A stretch of DNA of 64,000 bases, from the NCBI GenBank assembly GCA_030431055.1, contig JAUIJA010000002.1, forward strand, positions 124,001 to 188,000, in the 5' to 3' direction. Below the pieces are notes generated by a model, which saw nothing but the letters and a program-made list of their open reading frames with translations, had not been told where the DNA came from and ran no database searches. This DNA comes from Bacteroidia bacterium. GTDB lineage: Bacteria > Bacteroidota > Bacteroidia > Flavobacteriales > Flavobacteriaceae. Shown here piece by piece: positions 54,119 through 62,400 of this stretch. A program made the translations under genes and the position numbers. The first letter of the stretch is position 1. The number at the start of each line of letters is the position of its first letter.

Positions 54119-55879
54119 ATGAATAAAAACTTTGAAAGCAACCCTTTAATTGATAGGCTACCTGAGCATCTAAAACAGTTTATCAAACCACAAGATTATG
54201 AGGATTACACTCCAATTAATCAAGCAGTTTGGCGATATGTAATGCGTAAAAATGTAGATTACCTTTCAAAAGTAGCTCACGATTCATATTTAGATGGCTT
54301 GAAAATGACTGGGATTGATATTGAATCTATTCCAAGTATGTATGGAATGAACCGAATTTTAAAAGAAATTGGCTGGGCAGCTGTTGCTGTTGATGGATTT
54401 ATTCCTCCAAATGCTTTTATGGAATTTCAAGCCTACAATGTTTTAGTCATTGCTTCCGATATTCGTCAGTTAGAACATATAGAATACACACCTGCTCCTG
54501 ATATTATTCACGAAGGTGCCGGCCATGCTCCTATTATTGCAAATCCGGAATATGCTGAATATTTACGTCGTTTTGGAGAAATTGGCTGTAAAGCTATTTC
54601 ATCAGCTCGTGATTATGAATTATATGAAGCTATTCGATTATTATCCATTTTAAAAGAAGCAGAAGACACTCCTGAAGCCGAAATTAAAAAAGCTGAAGGC
54701 CAAGTAGATTTTCTTCAAAATAACATGGGAGAACCATCAGAAATGGCTCGAATTCGTAATTTACATTGGTGGACTGTTGAATACGGTTTAATTGGAACTG
54801 TTGAAAATCCTAAAATTTATGGAGCTGGCTTATTATCCTCAATTGGAGAAAGCGAATGGTGTATGACCGATAATGTAAAAAAACTTCCGTATGACATTTC
54901 AGCTGCTGATCAAAGTTTTGATATTACAAAACCTCAACCTCAACTTTACGTTACTCCAGATTTTGCTCACTTAAGTATGGTTCTAGAAGAATTTGCTAAC
55001 AAGATGGCATTGCGTAAAGGTGGACTTGCAGGCGTGAATAAATTAATTGAATCTAATGCGTTAGGCACAATCGAATTGAGTACTGGACTACAAATTTCTG
55101 GAGTATTTACAAATGTTATTGAAAGCGAAGGAAAACCAGTATATATACAAGCAACTGGAAAAACAGCTTTAGCATATCGTGAAAAAGAATTAGTTGGACA
55201 TAGTACAGAATATCATGCAGAAGGATTTGGTTCACCAATAGGTAAATTAAAAGGAATTAACTTAGCTATTGAAGATATGAGTCCTCGTGATTTAGCTGCT
55301 TACGATATTCATGAAGGCGAAAGAGTTACTTTAGAATTTGAAGGAAACATTAAAGTTTCTGGTGAGATTATTACAGGAACAAGAAATATTCAAGGTAAAA
55401 TCTTAATCATCAAGTTTAAAAACTGTACTGTAACACATGGTGATGAAGTTTTATTTCAACCTGAATGGGGAATTTATGATATGGCCGTAGGAAAAGAAAT
55501 TGTTTCAGTATTTTCTGGTCCAGCCGATGTAAATAGTTTTGATATGATTAATCATGTTCCATCTAGCCAAACTATTAAGCAAAAAAAATCACCAGAAAGA
55601 GAAGAGTTAGAAACATTATATAAAAATGTTCGTTTACTAAGAGAAAACAAACCTGCAGAAATAACACTTAAAGAAGCTTTTGGAGCTGTAAGCGGAAATC
55701 ATCCTAACGATTGGTTATTAACAGTTGAAATTGCTGAATTAGCAAATACGCAAGGTAATGAAGAACTCCTTGAAAAAGCATTATTACATTTGGAAAACAT
55801 CAAACTAAAAAGACCAGAAGTAGTACATTTAATTTCAAATGGCATTGAATTGATTATGCGTGAAAACGAAGCAGTTTAA
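54119..55879 (+). CDS. Aromatic amino acid (phenylalanine 4-) hydroxylase, long form
   Basis: This 586-residue enzyme is a tetrahydropterin- and iron-dependent hydroxylase, probably making tyrosine from phenylalanine. The iron-binding HEGAGH motif gives H131 and H136, with a third acidic ligand in the nearby RDYELYE segment (E167 or E170). The catalytic core covers about residues 1-300. A long C-terminal part (residues about 300-586), with GKTALAYREKELVG and VSVFSGPADVNSFD, is absent from short bacterial PhhA (about 260-300 residues) and is typical of the flavobacterial form. No pterin carbinolamine dehydratase gene is seen nearby. Confidence 0.9.
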   Translation: MNKNFESNPLIDRLPEHLKQFIKPQDYEDYTPINQAVWRYVMRKNVDYLSKVAHDSYLDGLKMTGIDIESIPSMYGMNRILKEIGWAAVAVDGFIPPNAFMEFQAYNVLVIASDIRQLEHIEYTPAPDIIHEGAGHAPIIANPEYAEYLRRFGEIGCKAISSARDYELYEAIRLLSILKEAEDTPEAEIKKAEGQVDFLQNNMGEPSEMARIRNLHWWTVEYGLIGTVENPKIYGAGLLSSIGESEWCMTDNVKKLPYDISAADQSFDITKPQPQLYVTPDFAHLSMVLEEFANKMALRKGGLAGVNKLIESNALGTIELSTGLQISGVFTNVIESEGKPVYIQATGKTALAYREKELVGHSTEYHAEGFGSPIGKLKGINLAIEDMSPRDLAAYDIHEGERVTLEFEGNIKVSGEIITGTRNIQGKILIIKFKNCTVTHGDEVLFQPEWGIYDMAVGKEIVSVFSGPADVNSFDMINHVPSSQTIKQKKSPEREELETLYKNVRLLRENKPAEITLKEAFGAVSGNHPNDWLLTVEIAELANTQGNEELLEKALLHLENIKLKRPEVVHLISNGIELIMRENEAV

Positions 55880-55883
55880 TCGC

Positions 55884-55918
55884 GTAACTTTTGTTACAGT
55901 AAGAATTGAATTCCTTAC
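55884..55918 (+). promoter_or_regulatory. Two adjacent inverted repeats between the hydroxylase and rhodanese genes
   Basis: GTAAC TTTT GTTAC (55884-55897) and GTAAG...CTTAC (55899-55918) lie side by side in the 65-base gap. A TAAATTTG box follows at 55920-55927, 17 bases before the rhodanese ATG. These could be operator half-sites or a weak hairpin. No T run follows, so a terminator is unlikely. Confidence 0.4.
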
Positions 55919-55944
55919 TTAAATTTGTTAAAAATTAAAAAACT

Positions 55945-56253
55945 ATGGGAATTTTAGACATGTTAGGTTTTGGGAACAAAGCAAGTGATGTAAGTGAATT
56001 TGTAGCAAAAGGTGCTATAATTTTAGATGTTAGAACAGCTGGAGAATTTGCTGAAGGACATATTGAAGGTTCTAAAAATATTGCCTTACAAGTTTTAAAT
56101 GGTAAAATTTCAGAAATTAAAAAATGGAATAAACCAATTATTGCTTGTTGTCGTAGTGGAATGAGAAGTGCACAAGCAACATCTATTCTTAAACAAAACG
56201 GAATTGAATGTATTAACGGCGGAGGCTGGACAAGCTTACAAAATAAATTATAA
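55945..56253 (+). CDS. Single-domain rhodanese-like sulfurtransferase
   Basis: This 102-residue soluble protein has the rhodanese fold: IILDVRTAGEFAEGHIEGSKN near residues 25-45 and the active-site loop CRSGMRS starting at C69. The loop length suits a sulfur carrier/transferase (GlpE/PspE-like). It stands 66 bases after the hydroxylase gene, with its own TAAATTTG box, and ends at a terminator. Confidence 0.93.
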   Translation: MGILDMLGFGNKASDVSEFVAKGAIILDVRTAGEFAEGHIEGSKNIALQVLNGKISEIKKWNKPIIACCRSGMRSAQATSILKQNGIECINGGGWTSLQNKL

Positions 56254-56254
56254 C

Positions 56255-56282
56255 AAAAAAGCTCCATTTTGGAGCTTTTTTT
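56255..56282. terminator. Bidirectional intrinsic terminator
   Basis: AAAAGCTCCA pairs with TGGAGCTTTT around a short loop, flanked by A and T runs. It ends the rhodanese gene on the plus strand and the DUF4230 gene on the minus strand. Confidence 0.88.
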
Positions 56283-56883
56283 ATAGCTTAAAATCAGATT
56301 CTTTTGTGATTATATTTCCGTTATATTGAAGTGTCCAATCCATAGAGTTTGTCAACACTAAAAACTTTGTTAGTTCTGAAAGTAATCGGTTTTTAGCATT
56401 TGTCTTTAATGAAGATTGTTCAATCTTTTTGGCTAAATTTTGTTTTGCTATCTTGTTTATTTTATTGTGATCTTCTCCTGTAAATTCATTAAATGTACTT
56501 GATTCGGTATTGAAATATTTAACATCAGGATAAATTGCGATTTCTTCCTTTGGAATATTAGTAATGATTAAAACTTTATTTTCTTCGTCAATATCATAAG
56601 TAATTTTACTCAAATCGAAACTCACTGTAACATCAGCATTAATAACAACTAATGCTTTTTTATCGAATGTTAAACCTGGAATATAGGTTTCTTTTTTGTC
56701 TTTATACGTTAAGACTTCGGCAAAATGTCCTTCGGTTACAACTAATTTTCCAACATTTTTTATTTGTTGCTGAATGAGATTAGTGTTGTATTCTATATTT
56801 TCAGTTTTATTTTCTGAAAAATAATGATATCCGAAAAATAATAGCAGTCCAATTAAAACAAGTAACAATAACTTTTTAGACAT
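56281..56883 (-). CDS. DUF4230 family membrane-anchored protein
   Basis: This 200-residue protein has a single N-terminal hydrophobic segment (about residues 4-22, LLLLVLIGLLLFFGYHYF) followed by an extracytoplasmic domain with GKLVVTEGHFAEVLTYKDKK and ALVVINADVTVSFDLSKITY, the pattern of DUF4230 proteins. Function is unknown. It begins 31 bases after the response-regulator gene on the same strand and may be co-transcribed with the signalling cluster. Confidence 0.85.
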   Translation of the reverse strand: MSKKLLLLVLIGLLLFFGYHYFSENKTENIEYNTNLIQQQIKNVGKLVVTEGHFAEVLTYKDKKETYIPGLTFDKKALVVINADVTVSFDLSKITYDIDEENKVLIITNIPKEEIAIYPDVKYFNTESSTFNEFTGEDHNKINKIAKQNLAKKIEQSSLKTNAKNRLLSELTKFLVLTNSMDWTLQYNGNIITKESDFKL

Positions 56884-56914
56884 AGCAATGAAAATATTTA
56901 CTAAGATAAAAAAG

Positions 56915-57574
56915 TTAAATCAAATTATTTCGTTTTGCTTTTTGGATAGCTTCAATTTTTGAATGTACTTGAAGTTTTTTGTAAATATTCTCAATATGTT
57001 TTCGTACAGTTGATGGCGATAAAAATAAATTTTCGGCTATAACACTATAACTTAAACCTCGGCTAAGCTGTTCTAAAACTTCAATTTCTCGAGGCGTAAG
57101 TATAATTTCTGACAATTCTTCGTCTTTAGCTTCAAAATCGACTGGATTTCTCAGTAACTTTAATGTTTTTAACGCAATTGATGGTGTCATAGCTGCTCCT
57201 CCTGAAATTGTTTCCTGAATACCAGCATACAAGCCTTTAGGGTCTATTTCTTTTAATAAATAACCATCTGCTCCAGCTTTTATAGCATTGAATATATTTT
57301 CATCATTATCAAAAACCGTTAACATAATGATCTTAATTTGTGGATATTTATTCTTTATTTCTAAAGTTGCTTCAATTCCGTTTTTAATCGGCATTTCAAT
57401 ATCCATTAAAATTAAGTCAACATTCTTATCGTTACTCAATTTTTCCAAAACATCTAAGCCATTATTCGCTGTATACTTTACTTGTACATCATCAAAGAAA
57501 GAAAGTTTTTCTTTAATAGCATTGATTAAAAAACTGTTATCATCTACAATTACTATTTTTACATTACTACTCAT
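56915..57574 (-). CDS. LuxR/NarL-type response regulator
   Basis: This 219-residue regulator has a receiver domain at residues 1-125 (acidic pocket D11/D12, phosphorylated D58 in ILMDIEMP, K near 108 in YLLKEI) and a LuxR helix-turn-helix at about 153-217 (LTPREIEVLEQLSRGLSYS; VRKHIENIYKKL). Its start codon overlaps the stop of the membrane-protein gene (TAATG). The neighbouring TPR histidine kinases have the HisKA_3-type phosphoacceptor that normally pairs with this class, so they are likely partners. Confidence 0.94.
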   Translation of the reverse strand: MSSNVKIVIVDDNSFLINAIKEKLSFFDDVQVKYTANNGLDVLEKLSNDKNVDLILMDIEMPIKNGIEATLEIKNKYPQIKIIMLTVFDNDENIFNAIKAGADGYLLKEIDPKGLYAGIQETISGGAAMTPSIALKTLKLLRNPVDFEAKDEELSEIILTPREIEVLEQLSRGLSYSVIAENLFLSPSTVRKHIENIYKKLQVHSKIEAIQKAKRNNLI

Positions 57575-58311
57575 TATTCTTCAATTATTAATTTTAAAAA
57601 CTGAACCACGTTTTCTTCTTCTAATCTTTTATCGTTATTGCCTTTATAATCTTTCATAAAAAAATCAACAGCTTTTTGAAATGCAGCTTCGCTTGTTTTA
57701 ATCTTTGCAAAAAACAAATCGACTACAGTTCGAATTAATATCAACACAATTGCTACTGCCAAACCTCCATTTCCAAAAACAATAAAAAAACCTGGAATAA
57801 TTGCTACGAATTGTTGGATAATTATCCTCACATAAGGCTGGAACATATAAAGTGCTAAATTAACTTCTTGATATCGTTTATTTTTATAAAAATTGAACCA
57901 ATATTTAAAAGCATGAGAAATCATTATTAAAATTAAAGCTATTCGCACACCTTCAAACTGAAAAATAGTTAAAAAGTTTGAGACACCAAAGCTACTTGAA
58001 ATTCGACTGTCTCCCATTGAGAGAAACACGAAGAAAAACGTTGTTTGAATGAAGACAAAAAAACCATAATGCACAAGAAAAAACAATGTTAGTCCGACTC
58101 CATTTCCTCGATTATGTTTCATCTCTGAAGACAAAAAAGTAATGGTTAACATTTTAATTCCATGAAAAACACCTATAATAACCGTTTCTAGAGCATAAAC
58201 TATGACGAATTCAGTTGCGCTTAATCTTCCTACTATTATTAAAGCAATATAGAATAATGCCGTTAACCAAACGTTTTTGTTCTCTGGTATAAATAAATCT
58301 TTAAGTCGCAT
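57574..58311 (-). CDS. Polytopic membrane protein (DUF6498-like)
   Basis: This 245-residue integral membrane protein has about six hydrophobic helices, with VWLTALFYIALIIVGRL near the N-terminus, a conserved YALETVIIGVFHGIKM segment, and a helix near 165-195. It resembles the DUF6498 family by pattern. No catalytic motif is seen. Its start overlaps the stop codon of the OmpA gene and its stop overlaps the response-regulator start (both TAATG), so it is translated together with them and may have a role in sensing or relaying an envelope signal. Confidence 0.78.
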   Translation of the reverse strand: MRLKDLFIPENKNVWLTALFYIALIIVGRLSATEFVIVYALETVIIGVFHGIKMLTITFLSSEMKHNRGNGVGLTLFFLVHYGFFVFIQTTFFFVFLSMGDSRISSSFGVSNFLTIFQFEGVRIALILIMISHAFKYWFNFYKNKRYQEVNLALYMFQPYVRIIIQQFVAIIPGFFIVFGNGGLAVAIVLILIRTVVDLFFAKIKTSEAAFQKAVDFFMKDYKGNNDKRLEEENVVQFLKLIIEE

Positions 58312-60389
58312 TACAGGTCTAAAATTACAAACTCTACTCTTCTATTCAATTGTTTTCCTTCTTCTGTATCATTAGTCGAAATGAATTTAGTTTCTCCAAA
58401 CCCTTTTGCTGACAATCGCTCTTTTGCAATTCCTTTATTTACTAAATATTGCATTACTGCATTAGCTCTATTATTAGAAAGCGTCATATTATTAACGTCT
58501 GAACCTACAGCATCTGTATGTCCGCCAATTTCAATTTTAATACGCTTATTCGTTTGCAACACATTATATAGTCTATTTAATTCTGCATGAGATTCTGGCA
58601 ACAAATCGTATTTCCCCGAATCGAAGAAAATATTATTCAAACGAATTGTTTGTCCTTTTTCAATGGGATTCAAATACAAATCGACTACTATTTCTTTATA
58701 TTCTGTAAGATTTGCAACATTTACATTTTCTGTAACTGCATAATATCCTTCTTTTTCAGCCATAAAACTATAACGTTTTCCATAAGGCAAAACAATACTA
58801 TAATTTCCAGTAGAAGGATCAGATATTGCTGTTCCTAATTCTTTATCGGTTAATAAATCATTATAAACAATAGGTGCCGAAAGTGTTTCATTAGTCTTAC
58901 TATCGTAAACCTTTCCTTTTATTAATACAACAGGATCTTGAGTGACTTTATTAGCTATTTCATACAAATCATTATCTCTCGATAAAAACGCGACATCTCC
59001 TTTTGCCGAAATGATATAACTTAAATCTGCTCCGTGTGAATTAATAACATTACCTAAGTTTTTAGGTTTGGACCAGTTTTTCCAAGTATCATCTAATCTT
59101 TTTGACACAAATAAATCATAACTTCCGTAACCTTGATGTCCTCTTGAACTAAAATATAAGGTTTTGCCATCTGGTGCTAAGAAAGGGTTAGCTTCTTCTT
59201 CAAAAGTGTTTAAAACAGCACCAAGATTCATAGGTCTTGACCAAGAATTTCCATTTTCTAAAAAACTAACATATAAATCTTTTTTACCATAACCTTCGTC
59301 TCCTCTTTCAACTGCCATTAACAAATGCTTATTGTCACTCGCTAAAAAGTAACCTACATATTTATTTATGTTTTTAAAATCGGTTATAACCATTTCTTTT
59401 GGCACTTCCCATCCAGTTCTTGTGCGATTTGTTTTTGAAATTCCACCTCCTCTAGCTTCTCCATTTTCATCGTACTTATTTGCCACCAACAAAGTATTAT
59501 TATCTGGCGAAACAGAAACAACAAAATTATAATCATTATTATTAATAGGTCTTCCCATATTAAATGGTTTTGACCATTTTCCTTTTACTCTTTCTGAAAC
59601 CCAAGCATCACATTTGTCTGGATTTTCAATATTTAGGTCGCATTTATCTCTTACAAAATACAAGGTATTTCCATCGGCTGAAATAACTGGACCTCTTTCT
59701 GAATATACTTTATCACAAATATATTCAGGAAGTTTTTTCATTTCTAATTTTGAATCGTATGTATCAACAACGTCAACCGAAAGTGGAAATTCTGTAACTT
59801 TTAATTCATCAACAGCAATTTTCATTTTAGAATCTAAAATGAATCCAACTTTAGAGCCATAATAATCGTTAAAGCCAGATTTATGTACTTCTTCGTTATT
59901 GATGTATATCTTTACAATATTTCCTCTTTTAACAACTTTAAACTTATTCTCTTTTTTATATTTATTAATAACTTTTTTTGTTGACCAAGCTTGGTAATAG
60001 TCAAAAGTTCCATTTTGATATCTGTACAACTGTAATTGCTTATCTGGTGTGACTCTTACAACATGATAATATTTGTTATTATTGTAACAACTCCAAACCA
60101 GACCATAAGTTGCGCTCTTACTTTTGGACTTTAAAACAGAAATCGTTGCTTCAATGTCAAAATCTACAACATCAGCATCATCAAAAATATTTGTTAAATG
60201 CCATTTTGTATTTTTAGAATCTGTATTTTCAATAATAAGTTTTCCTTTTTCTAAATGAGATGTGTAATTATCATTTGTAAGCTCCCACTTATTAGTATTA
60301 TCACTAAAAGTATCATGAAAGATTACTTTTTGACCAAAAAAAGTATTTGAAAAAAGTAGCAATAAAAAAAGTAGTTTAGATTTGTTCAT
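58311..60389 (-). CDS. OmpA-family outer-membrane protein with PD40 propeller
   Basis: This 692-residue protein starts at the ATG at 60389 (MNKSKLL; a longer in-frame start is less likely). Order: signal peptide, a concanavalin-like domain of DUF1080 type (about residues 20-200), PD40/WD40-like repeats (LYFVRDKC; DGKTLYFSSRGHQGYGSYDLF near 250-480), a carboxypeptidase-regulatory-like domain (VLIKGKVYDSKT) and a C-terminal OmpA peptidoglycan-binding domain (IEIGGHTDAVGSD; LSNNRANAVMQYL). It should tie the outer membrane to peptidoglycan and carry a sensor-like propeller. Confidence 0.9.
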   Translation of the reverse strand: MNKSKLLFLLLLFSNTFFGQKVIFHDTFSDNTNKWELTNDNYTSHLEKGKLIIENTDSKNTKWHLTNIFDDADVVDFDIEATISVLKSKSKSATYGLVWSCYNNNKYYHVVRVTPDKQLQLYRYQNGTFDYYQAWSTKKVINKYKKENKFKVVKRGNIVKIYINNEEVHKSGFNDYYGSKVGFILDSKMKIAVDELKVTEFPLSVDVVDTYDSKLEMKKLPEYICDKVYSERGPVISADGNTLYFVRDKCDLNIENPDKCDAWVSERVKGKWSKPFNMGRPINNNDYNFVVSVSPDNNTLLVANKYDENGEARGGGISKTNRTRTGWEVPKEMVITDFKNINKYVGYFLASDNKHLLMAVERGDEGYGKKDLYVSFLENGNSWSRPMNLGAVLNTFEEEANPFLAPDGKTLYFSSRGHQGYGSYDLFVSKRLDDTWKNWSKPKNLGNVINSHGADLSYIISAKGDVAFLSRDNDLYEIANKVTQDPVVLIKGKVYDSKTNETLSAPIVYNDLLTDKELGTAISDPSTGNYSIVLPYGKRYSFMAEKEGYYAVTENVNVANLTEYKEIVVDLYLNPIEKGQTIRLNNIFFDSGKYDLLPESHAELNRLYNVLQTNKRIKIEIGGHTDAVGSDVNNMTLSNNRANAVMQYLVNKGIAKERLSAKGFGETKFISTNDTEEGKQLNRRVEFVILDL

Positions 60390-60413
60390 AACATAAGGTT
60401 TAATTACAAACAA

Positions 60414-60466
60414 AAATGCCTTATTTATTGATTGATTTCAATACGACAAATGCCCTATTTATTGAT
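60414..60466 (-). repeat. Duplicated 3' end of the kinase gene
   Basis: AAATGCCTTATTTATTGAT (60414-60432) and AAATGCCCTATTTATTGAT (60448-60466) differ at one base and are 34 bases apart. The second copy contains the stop codon of the kinase gene, and the first reads as the same ATCAATAAATAA ending. It looks like a small tandem duplication or a scar from kinase-gene duplication. Confidence 0.85.
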
Positions 60467-62365
60467 TTTTAAATGTACGATTGTTCCATTTTCAGTTGAG
60501 TCAATATGAAGATACCCTTCTATTTCAATTGCTCTGTTTTGCATTGTTTTCAATCCGTTTCCATCGTCAATATTTATACCAGAAAAACCTTTACCGTTAT
60601 CTTTTATTGTAATTTCAATATTTTCTATTGTTTCGGTTACCAATACATTAATTTCAGTTGCATTTGCGTGTTTCACTGCGTTATTTATAGCTTCTTGAAC
60701 AATTCTATAAATATTTATTCCATCTTTTGAATTGAATAAAAAATCGTTTTTAACATCACATTGAAATTCAAAATTAATTCCGTTTAATGAAGCTTGAGCT
60801 TGTTCAATAAAATTAGAAACTCTACTTTTTAAATCTTCAATAGAAATTTCTTCTTTATTCATTGCCCAAATTGTATCGCGTAGCTCTTGAATAGTTGTTC
60901 TTGTAAATTGGCTTATTGATGTAAGTTTATTTTCAACTTTATCTTCTGTATTGTTGATGAACATTTTTAAACTATCAATAGATGATATTATAAAAGTTAA
61001 TTGAGAACCGATATTATCGTGTAAATCTCTCGAAATTTCTAAACGCTGTTGCTGTAATCGATTATTGGTTTCTATTTTAAGTAAGGCTTCTGAAAGTTCT
61101 TTTTCTTTCTGTAATTGTTTGTTTTTAAATTTTTGTCGGCTTAAAAACATCCATGAAAGTAAACCTACACTCAAAATAGCAAAAAGAGCTATAATTAATA
61201 AGTTGTTTTTTGATTTAATTTTAAGTTCTCGCTCAGCAACTTTAATTTTTTCTTGTGCTAATGCTTTTTCTTTTTCGTTTGTTTCATACTGAATTGACAT
61301 TTCATTTATCTGTTTCATTTTTAATTCAGTAAGCATTTCATCTTCATTTTGTTTGTACTTTTCAAAATAAGAAAGTGCTTCTTTAAAATTGCCTTGCTTT
61401 TTTCTCAGTTCATGCAAGCGATAATAAGCTTCCGACAAAATTCTTTTATTATCTTTTTCTAATAATTCTTGTAATACATTTTGTAAAGTTTCTTCAGCTT
61501 CAACAAATCTTCCTTGTTCTAAATAAATTTTACCCAAATTAACTTTTGTAACAAAACTTGTGTTTCCACCTGGAGAATTTAATGCCATTAAAGTATACTT
61601 TTCGGCATTTTTTAAATCACCTTTTTTTGTAAAAGTATTTCCAATATTTGAATACCAAACTCTTACATAACGAGATTCTGATTTTTTAAAATAATCTATA
61701 GCTTTAAAATTATATTCTAACGCTTTATCGTAGTCTTGTAATTCATCATACGCTATACCAATTAAACCATAAGAACGACCTGTTATTTCATCATTGCCAA
61801 ATTTTAAAGCTTCCTCTAAACTTCTTTTATGCCATTCGATAGCTTTTTCATACTCTCCCATTCTATCATAAGTAAAACCGATTTCTTGTAGCGAAGTAAT
61901 CAATTTTTCTTTGCTAGGCAATTTCTTTCTGAGTGCTAATTCTTCAAATCCGAAAGTTAACGCTTCAGGATACATTCCCTTTCTTTGATAAACTCTCGAT
62001 TTGTAATACAAAACATCTGCTTTTAAAGAATCGTTCAAATTACCTAATAACTCTAAAGCGTTATCGTAATTTTTTAACTGATTTATATCGTCTTCCCAAC
62101 TACGAAAAACTAATGCTTTACGATAAAGCGAAAGACCTTTTTGTAAATTAGATTGTGATTCGGCTATTGCTTTATTAGCATAAGTTATCGCTTTACTACT
62201 ATCTTGTTCTATATACTGATAGTACTTTGCTAGCATTGTTAAAGCTTCAGCTTTTTTATCTCCTTTTAGACTTGGAAGAATGGTAAGAATACTGTCTTTA
62301 TTTTGAAAATCTTGAGCAAAAAAAAGATTTGGTAAAAAAAGGAAGAGTAATATTTTATATTTCAT
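60455..62365 (-). CDS. TPR-containing sensor histidine kinase (HisKA_3 type), copy 1
   Basis: This 636-residue protein has a signal peptide (about residues 1-17), tetratricopeptide repeats in the periplasm (about 35-340), a coiled linker, one membrane helix (about 388-407) and a cytoplasmic kinase: phosphoacceptor H449 (SRDLHDNIGSQ), N561 of the N-box (EAINNAVKHA), DNGKGF at 589-594 and GNGL at 602-605. It ends in the duplicated 19-base sequence at 60448. It is a paralogue of the adjacent kinase at 62401. Confidence 0.93.
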   Translation of the reverse strand: MKYKILLFLFLPNLFFAQDFQNKDSILTILPSLKGDKKAEALTMLAKYYQYIEQDSSKAITYANKAIAESQSNLQKGLSLYRKALVFRSWEDDINQLKNYDNALELLGNLNDSLKADVLYYKSRVYQRKGMYPEALTFGFEELALRKKLPSKEKLITSLQEIGFTYDRMGEYEKAIEWHKRSLEEALKFGNDEITGRSYGLIGIAYDELQDYDKALEYNFKAIDYFKKSESRYVRVWYSNIGNTFTKKGDLKNAEKYTLMALNSPGGNTSFVTKVNLGKIYLEQGRFVEAEETLQNVLQELLEKDNKRILSEAYYRLHELRKKQGNFKEALSYFEKYKQNEDEMLTELKMKQINEMSIQYETNEKEKALAQEKIKVAERELKIKSKNNLLIIALFAILSVGLLSWMFLSRQKFKNKQLQKEKELSEALLKIETNNRLQQQRLEISRDLHDNIGSQLTFIISSIDSLKMFINNTEDKVENKLTSISQFTRTTIQELRDTIWAMNKEEISIEDLKSRVSNFIEQAQASLNGINFEFQCDVKNDFLFNSKDGINIYRIVQEAINNAVKHANATEINVLVTETIENIEITIKDNGKGFSGINIDDGNGLKTMQNRAIEIEGYLHIDSTENGTIVHLKINK

Positions 62366-62400
62366 AGTTATGATTTATAAAACTAAAATATAAAATAAAA

